From JAMWZF01 sp041628615 (GTDB lineage Bacteria; Pseudomonadota; Alphaproteobacteria; Rhodobacterales; Rhodobacteraceae), in the NCBI GenBank assembly GCA_041628615.1, contig JBFKOW010000017.1, forward strand, positions 1 through 30,854: 30,854 nt of DNA. The letters run 5' to 3'. Under the pieces are notes generated by a model. The model was not told where the DNA came from and did no database searches. It was given only the letters and a program-made list of their open reading frames with translations. This document shows, in pieces, positions 30,423 to 30,854 of this stretch. Position 1 is the stretch's first letter; each line of letters starts with the position of its first letter. The position numbers and the translations under genes are program-made.

Positions 30423-30854
30423 ATGAAGCACCTCATCGCAATCACGCTGTCCGCGGCCCTGGCCCTGGCGCCGGCCGCCGCGCCTGCCCAGACTCGTGAC
30501 AGGGCACTCGACCGGGACGACCGGATCGCCGCGATCTTGTTCGGCCTGGCGACCCTCGCGATCATCGGCAAGGCCATCGAGGACCGGGACGACCGGCGCG
30601 ACCGGGCCAACCGCACCGACCGCGCCGACAGTCAGTGGCACCGGCCGCGGGACCTCGACCGGCCGGGCGACCGCTGGCACCGCGACGGGCTCGATATCCC
30701 CGCCAACCGCCGGGTCCTGCCCGGCGAATGCCTCCGCCGGGTCGAAACCCGCCACGGCCCGGTGCGGTTCTTCGCCCGCCGCTGCCTGAACCGGAATTAC
30801 CGCTACGCCGACCGGCTGCCCGCCCGGTGCGAGATGACCGTCCGCACCGACCGC
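30423..30854 (+). CDS. Secreted Arg/Asp-rich protein (3' partial)
   Basis: The frame runs from ATG 30423 (AGGGAG upstream) to the last base without a stop: 144 codons, with the C-terminus outside the window. Signal peptide MKHLIAITLSAALALAPAAAPAQ with cleavage near residue 23. A hydrophobic stretch 'IAAILFGLATLAIIGKAI' at about 37-54 is followed by a low-complexity Arg/Asp run ('EDRDDRRDRANRTDRAD') and then a Cys-containing part 'RRVLPGECLRRVETRHG', 'FFARRCLNRNYRYADRLPARCEM'. Three cysteines are in view. It resembles small exported proteins of Rhodobacteraceae that I recall only as hypothetical. It is divergent from the small secreted protein gene (156-base gap). Confidence 0.75.
   Translation, partial: MKHLIAITLSAALALAPAAAPAQTRDRALDRDDRIAAILFGLATLAIIGKAIEDRDDRRDRANRTDRADSQWHRPRDLDRPGDRWHRDGLDIPANRRVLPGECLRRVETRHGPVRFFARRCLNRNYRYADRLPARCEMTVRTDR

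Overview
The window is high-GC DNA with tightly packed genes and no mobile element, CRISPR array or rRNA. Gene content points to an alphaproteobacterium of the Rhodobacter/Roseobacter group (Rhodobacteraceae sensu lato): a petABC (fbcFBC) cytochrome bc1 operon whose cytochrome b haem ligands fall at His97/111/198/212, exactly the Rhodobacter numbering; a dapF-mtaB operon; hydantoinase genes; and a DUF2793 spike-like protein. This placement is inference, not a database match.

Layout. 1-2135 (+): end of a thiamine ABC transporter operon, thiP (5' truncated by the window) and thiQ, closed by a bidirectional terminator. 2201-5041 (-): petA-petB-petC, the complete bc1 complex. 5277-5927 (+): small outer-membrane beta-barrel protein. 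5934-9311 (-): compact operon dapF-mtaB-PaiB-like FMN-binding protein-GST. 9399-9474 (+): tRNA-Lys(TTT). 9521-11359 (-): fused two-domain oligopeptide-type ABC ATPase with no permease nearby.

11465-18845: a sugar-nucleotide / surface-polysaccharide island. It holds ugd (UDP-glucose to UDP-glucuronate), a phosphomannomutase/phosphoglucomutase, a membrane-anchored NDP-sugar 4,6-dehydratase/epimerase (CapD/WbpM type), a DUF2793 plus pyocin-knob spike-like protein, and a UDP-glucuronate 4-epimerase. Ugd and the 4-epimerase together would give UDP-galacturonate for an acidic exopolysaccharide or LPS. The spike-like gene among them is the most intriguing context in this part.

18854-25017: divergent glpR/glpD with a candidate operator between them, followed in the same direction by hyuA-hyuB (N-methylhydantoinase / 5-oxoprolinase family). 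25129-27570 (+): three overlapping genes for a periplasmic CxxC protein, a LolD/MacB-type ATPase and an FtsX-type permease with a histidine-rich extracytoplasmic loop. This is a candidate metal-responsive or metal-handling ABC system and my best candidate for a poorly described system here. 27567-28655 (-): LacI-family regulator. 28708-28784: tRNA-Arg(CCT). 28910-29263 (+): small unknown protein. 29312-30266 (-): a small secreted protein overlapping a membrane protein with two N-terminal helices and a C-terminal OmpR-type winged helix, the reverse of the ToxR/CadC layout. 30423-end (+): secreted Arg/Asp-rich protein cut by the window edge.

Many very long open frames run antisense to these genes because of the GC content; they were discarded. 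No gene-free stretch exceeds 300 bases.
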